A DNA stretch of 10,461 nt, taken from positions 1-10,461 of the forward strand of contig JAZSQT010000177.1 in the NCBI GenBank assembly GCA_045538075.1, given 5' to 3'. Positions 9,101 to 10,461 of this stretch are shown piece after piece. Each line of letters opens with the position of its first letter. Positions within the stretch are counted from its first letter, which is position 1. A program made the position numbers and the translations under genes. The notes under the pieces were generated by a model. That model did no database searches and was not told the DNA's origin. It was given only the letters and a program-made list of their open reading frames with translations. This DNA comes from JAZSQT01 sp045538075 (GTDB lineage Bacteria; Chrysiogenota; Deferribacteres; Deferribacterales; Mucispirillaceae).

Positions 9101-9479
9101 TATATGAAGTATGTCCTAAACTTGCTAATTTAGTGCCAGGTCCAATAGATAATGCAACAAATTTATTTTTCATACCCTTTGAGGCACTTTTTGCTATTTC
9201 TACAGCTTTTTTATTTATTTCTTCTACTTTATCTGCAATATCATATTCATCAAGAACTGATTGTATAGCTCCAAAAGTATTAGTAACGGCAACATCAGCA
9301 CCAGCTTCAAAATAATTTTTATGTATATTATATATGATGTCTGGAGCAGCTATATTTAAAAATTCATTACAACCATTTTTTTTCTGCCATATATCGTCAG
9401 AAATTTCAAATTTTTGAATAGATGTTCCCATTGCACCATCAAAAAGAATAATTTTATCTTTAGCAAATTCTCTAAACAT
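6147..9479 (-). CDS. metH: Cobalamin-dependent methionine synthase
   Basis: This cytoplasmic enzyme transfers the methyl group of 5-methyltetrahydrofolate through methylcobalamin to homocysteine, making methionine (EC 2.1.1.13). It is 1110 residues, against about 1227 in E. coli. The modules are in the usual order. The homocysteine domain (about 1-290) has ILFDGAMGTSIQ and zinc ligands Cys210 (LGLNCAMGP), Cys276 and Cys277 (TGGCCGTD). The folate domain (about 323-600) has IGERANATGSKAFRE. The cap (about 630-690) has KVGELFGEGKMLLP. The B12 domain (about 695-810) has DVHDIGKN with His709 as lower axial cobalt ligand, the relay residues Asp707 and Ser760, and LGGAALT. The AdoMet reactivation domain (about 850-1110) has RYSFGYP and MVPEYTTSAIIVHH. 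The full set implies a working enzyme that depends on B12. The ATG at 9479 has AGGG at 9486-9489 as ribosome binding site, and the start aligns with the family N-terminus. Confidence 0.98.
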   Translation of the reverse strand: MFREFAKDKIILFDGAMGTSIQKFEISDDIWQKKNGCNEFLNIAAPDIIYNIHKNYFEAGADVAVTNTFGAIQSVLDEYDIADKVEEINKKAVEIAKSASKGMKNKFVALSIGPGTKLASLGHTSYNTLYNQYKVQIEAGKEADIFLIETAQDLLQIKAAINACKEVDSKKPIIVSFTIEQSNTLLTGSDISAVATLMRNYDIFALGLNCAMGPDLMKKPLELLHKSWGGRLYLSSNAGLPELINGCSIYPMDSEKFKNIMDNILNEFPIVATGGCCGTDVTHIKAMRQLIDTKKLNVTSNYDYRGEASSIYTSTLLEQDPAPALIGERANATGSKAFREMLLNDDVDGMLSICKNQENEGAHFIDLSLAYAGRNEIEDYKKIIPIINTSLTAPLVIDSTDPKVIEASLERYSGKPIINSVNLEDGGDKLHTIFKIVKKHPACMVALTIDEKGMAQTFEEKISIAERLYNIWVKEYNFPPEDLIIDTLTFSIGSGDETLTYAAAETLKAIKAIKEKLKGVKTTLGVSNVSFGLSQASRVILNSVFLNEAIKSGLDTAIVHASKVMPISSISEKDINICLDLIYGRKEALNNFIAHFANIKQDTIKIDNSLPADIALSLKIEKGDKTNLNELIEELSSKIKPIDIINNILFPAMQKVGELFGEGKMLLPFVLQSAETMKAAVSIIEPKLEKIDGSSKGNVVLATVLGDVHDIGKNLVDIIMSNNGYKIYNLGIKVPVIDMINKAKEVNADSIGMSGLLVKSTQVMKDNIEEISKVLPNIKIMLGGAALTEKFVNESCGNIMPNKVYYCRDAFDNLSVMDGSRKPSGSNNNNLKAVKKVEITTLNIDTIEKVNIPNAPFFGSKLLENINFDDVMKYLNKSSLFTSSWGYKKTQKNDEEFNYLLQNTIIPEFNLLKEKLINENAFELKAIYGYFKVRRYENSIRLYKDNDLKEYTTFNFPIRKNPPIISLAHYFSDDVDKFDIMPIQIVSLGQNPIDFCQKLFKADSYKSYYMAHGFFTELTEAFAEYIHSIIRKELKIDVNDAKTIDGILSGKYQGKRYSFGYPMSPDTEYNKDIVELLGAKDIGIYVNSNNQMVPEYTTSAIIVHHKDASY

Positions 9480-9509
9480 TTCTTACCCTAAATAAATAAA
9501 ATTTTTATG

Positions 9510-9538
9510 AAGATAACACAACATAAGATATTTTTCAA
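9510..9538 (-). promoter_or_regulatory. Predicted sigma70-type promoter of metH
   Basis: Read on the - strand, TTGAAA (9538-9533) is followed by a 17-bp spacer and TATCTT (9515-9510), preceded by TGT, which makes an extended -10 (TGnTATCTT). An AT-rich stretch upstream (about 9540-9580) could act as an UP element. Transcription would start near 9503, giving a leader of only about 25 nt. This is a motif match only; in DNA this AT-rich, chance matches are common. Confidence 0.5.
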
Positions 9539-9587
9539 TAAAACAAGATTATTAATATTTTTTAATATATTGATTTAGTTTTTACAT

Positions 9588-9614
9588 AAAAAAAGCAGGG
9601 CATTAACCCTGCTT
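9588..9614 (-). terminator. Intrinsic terminator of gdhA
   Basis: On the - strand an 8-bp GC-rich stem (AAGCAGGG / CCCTGCTT, 6-nt loop TTAATG) is followed by a run of T (complement of the A run 9588-9594). It begins 25 nt after the gdhA stop codon. This is a textbook rho-independent terminator and is the most GC-rich short element in its intergenic surroundings. It separates gdhA from metH, which lies downstream on the same strand. Confidence 0.93.
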
Positions 9615-9639
9615 ATAAAATATAAAAGTTAAATTAAAA

Positions 9640-10461
9640 TTAAATTAATCCTAATGGAATCATAGCATTTGCTACTCTACAGAAGCCTGCAATATTTGCA
9701 CCTTTTAGGTAATCGCCTGGAACATTATATTCTTCTGCTGTTTCATAGCAAGTTTTATGTATTCCTTCCATAATTGTTTTAAGTCTTGCATCAGTATAAT
9801 CAAAAGTCCAAGTATCACGACAAGCATTTTGTTGCATTTCAAGGGCAGAAGTTGCAACTCCACCTGCATTTGTAGCTTTACCTGGAGCATATAAGATGCC
9901 TTGAGATTGAAAAATATTGATTGCATCAGGAGTTGTAGGCATATTTGCACCTTCAGTAACACAAGAGCAACCATTTTTAATTAAAACTTCAGCATGTTTT
10001 GCATTAAGCTCATTTTGAGTTGCACAAGGAAGAGCAACATCACATGGAATATCCCATATTATTCCTTTTTCTTTATAAGTAGCACTTGAATGATACGTAG
10101 TATATTCTTTAATACGTTTATGCTGATTTTCTTTTATTAATTTTATAGTCTCAAGATTAAGACCAGCAGGGTCGTAAATAACACCATCAGAATCAGAGCA
10201 GGCAATAACTGTTCCACCTAACTGCATTACTTTTTCCATCGCATAAATTGCAACATTTCCAGAACCAGAAACGAGAACTTTTTTACCCTCAAAAGATTGT
10301 CCTTTCATTTTTAACATCATATCAGTAAAATATACTAAACCGTAACCAGTTGCTTCTTTACGAACAAGGCTACCACCGTAAGCCATACCTTTACCAGTAA
10401 TAACACCTGGTTCAAATTTATTAGTTAATCTTTTATACTGACCAAATAGATAACCAATTTC
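9640..10461 (-). CDS. gdhA: Glutamate dehydrogenase, hexameric class, partial (C-terminal part)
   Basis: The enzyme interconverts 2-oxoglutarate plus ammonia and glutamate, usually with NADPH in the biosynthetic form (EC 1.4.1.4). The frame is open to the right edge. 25 codons precede the internal ATG at 10386 and encode EIGYLFGQYKRL and EPGVITGKG, which are family-conserved, so the gene continues beyond the window. 273 residues are visible, about 60% of the usual 445-450. The N-terminal substrate domain with the catalytic lysine lies outside. Seen here are GGSLVRKEATGYG, the Rossmann-fold loop VSGSGNVA with SDSDG at the end of the next strand, LPCATQNE, EGANMPTTPDA, and the C-terminal APGKATNAGGVATSALEM. 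NADP preference is inferred from overall resemblance to the GdhA group, not proven by a single residue. It ends in a strong terminator, so it is probably a separate unit from metH. Confidence 0.97.
   Translation of the reverse strand, partial: EIGYLFGQYKRLTNKFEPGVITGKGMAYGGSLVRKEATGYGLVYFTDMMLKMKGQSFEGKKVLVSGSGNVAIYAMEKVMQLGGTVIACSDSDGVIYDPAGLNLETIKLIKENQHKRIKEYTTYHSSATYKEKGIIWDIPCDVALPCATQNELNAKHAEVLIKNGCSCVTEGANMPTTPDAINIFQSQGILYAPGKATNAGGVATSALEMQQNACRDTWTFDYTDARLKTIMEGIHKTCYETAEEYNVPGDYLKGANIAGFCRVANAMIPLGLI

Noticed and set aside
7087..9315. Four plus-strand open frames opposite metH (7087-7299, 7387-7698, 8692-8880, 9133-9315)
   Set aside because: metH is continuous and full of conserved motifs through these stretches; the antisense frames show no independent coding signs.
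9551..9570. Small AT-only inverted repeat upstream of metH as an operator or hairpin
   Set aside because: The stem is only about 5 A-T pairs, which is common by chance here; it is better explained as part of an AT-rich upstream promoter region.
9705..9974. Second minus-strand frame overlapping gdhA
   Set aside because: It is a low-complexity, Leu/Gln-rich out-of-frame translation of the conserved gdhA C-terminus.
10384..10386. ATG at 10386 as the start of gdhA
   Set aside because: It lies within the conserved GKGMAYGGS segment; the upstream codons match the family, and the substrate-binding domain would be missing.

Overview
The window comes from a very AT-rich genome (about 30% G+C or slightly less by eye, not computed). 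The organism is a diderm (Gram-negative-type) bacterium, because it encodes a complete tripartite efflux pump that includes an outer-membrane channel. The standard genetic code fits: stops are TAA or TAG and Trp is TGG. Codon use is strongly A/T-ending, with many TTA, ATA and AGA codons. Low-GC diderms such as Brachyspira, Mucispirillum-like Deferribacterota, Fusobacteriota or Campylobacterota would fit. The sequence alone does not let me choose among them.

Left half, + strand (start to about 6108): a tight four-gene cluster with gaps of only 3-4 nt. It encodes a periplasmic adaptor (start lies outside the window), an AcrB-like RND (HAE1) pump, a TolC/OprM-like outer-membrane lipoprotein, and a small FMN-type nitroreductase. 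The first three form one pump spanning both membranes and driven by proton motive force. The nitroreductase is an unusual fourth member and hints that the pump handles nitro-compounds or quinones, or responds to redox stress. A 12-bp hairpin at 6122-6149 lies between this operon and the convergent metH, overlaps the metH stop codon, and may terminate transcription from both sides.

Right half, - strand (6147 to end): a full-length cobalamin-dependent methionine synthase (metH, all five modules present) and, upstream of it, the C-terminal about 60% of a hexameric glutamate dehydrogenase (gdhA) that runs off the right edge. A clear intrinsic terminator at 9588-9614 ends gdhA. A promoter-like element at 9510-9538 with a short leader precedes metH, so these two genes are probably separate transcription units. 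Both are housekeeping genes of amino-acid and one-carbon metabolism.

I found no mobile elements, CRISPR arrays, tRNA or rRNA genes, and no sign of a wholly novel system. The points most worth a second look are the nitroreductase in the efflux operon, a 9-bp in-frame triplet repeat in the channel gene, a non-AcrB switch loop in the pump, and a compact, variant reactivation domain in MetH.
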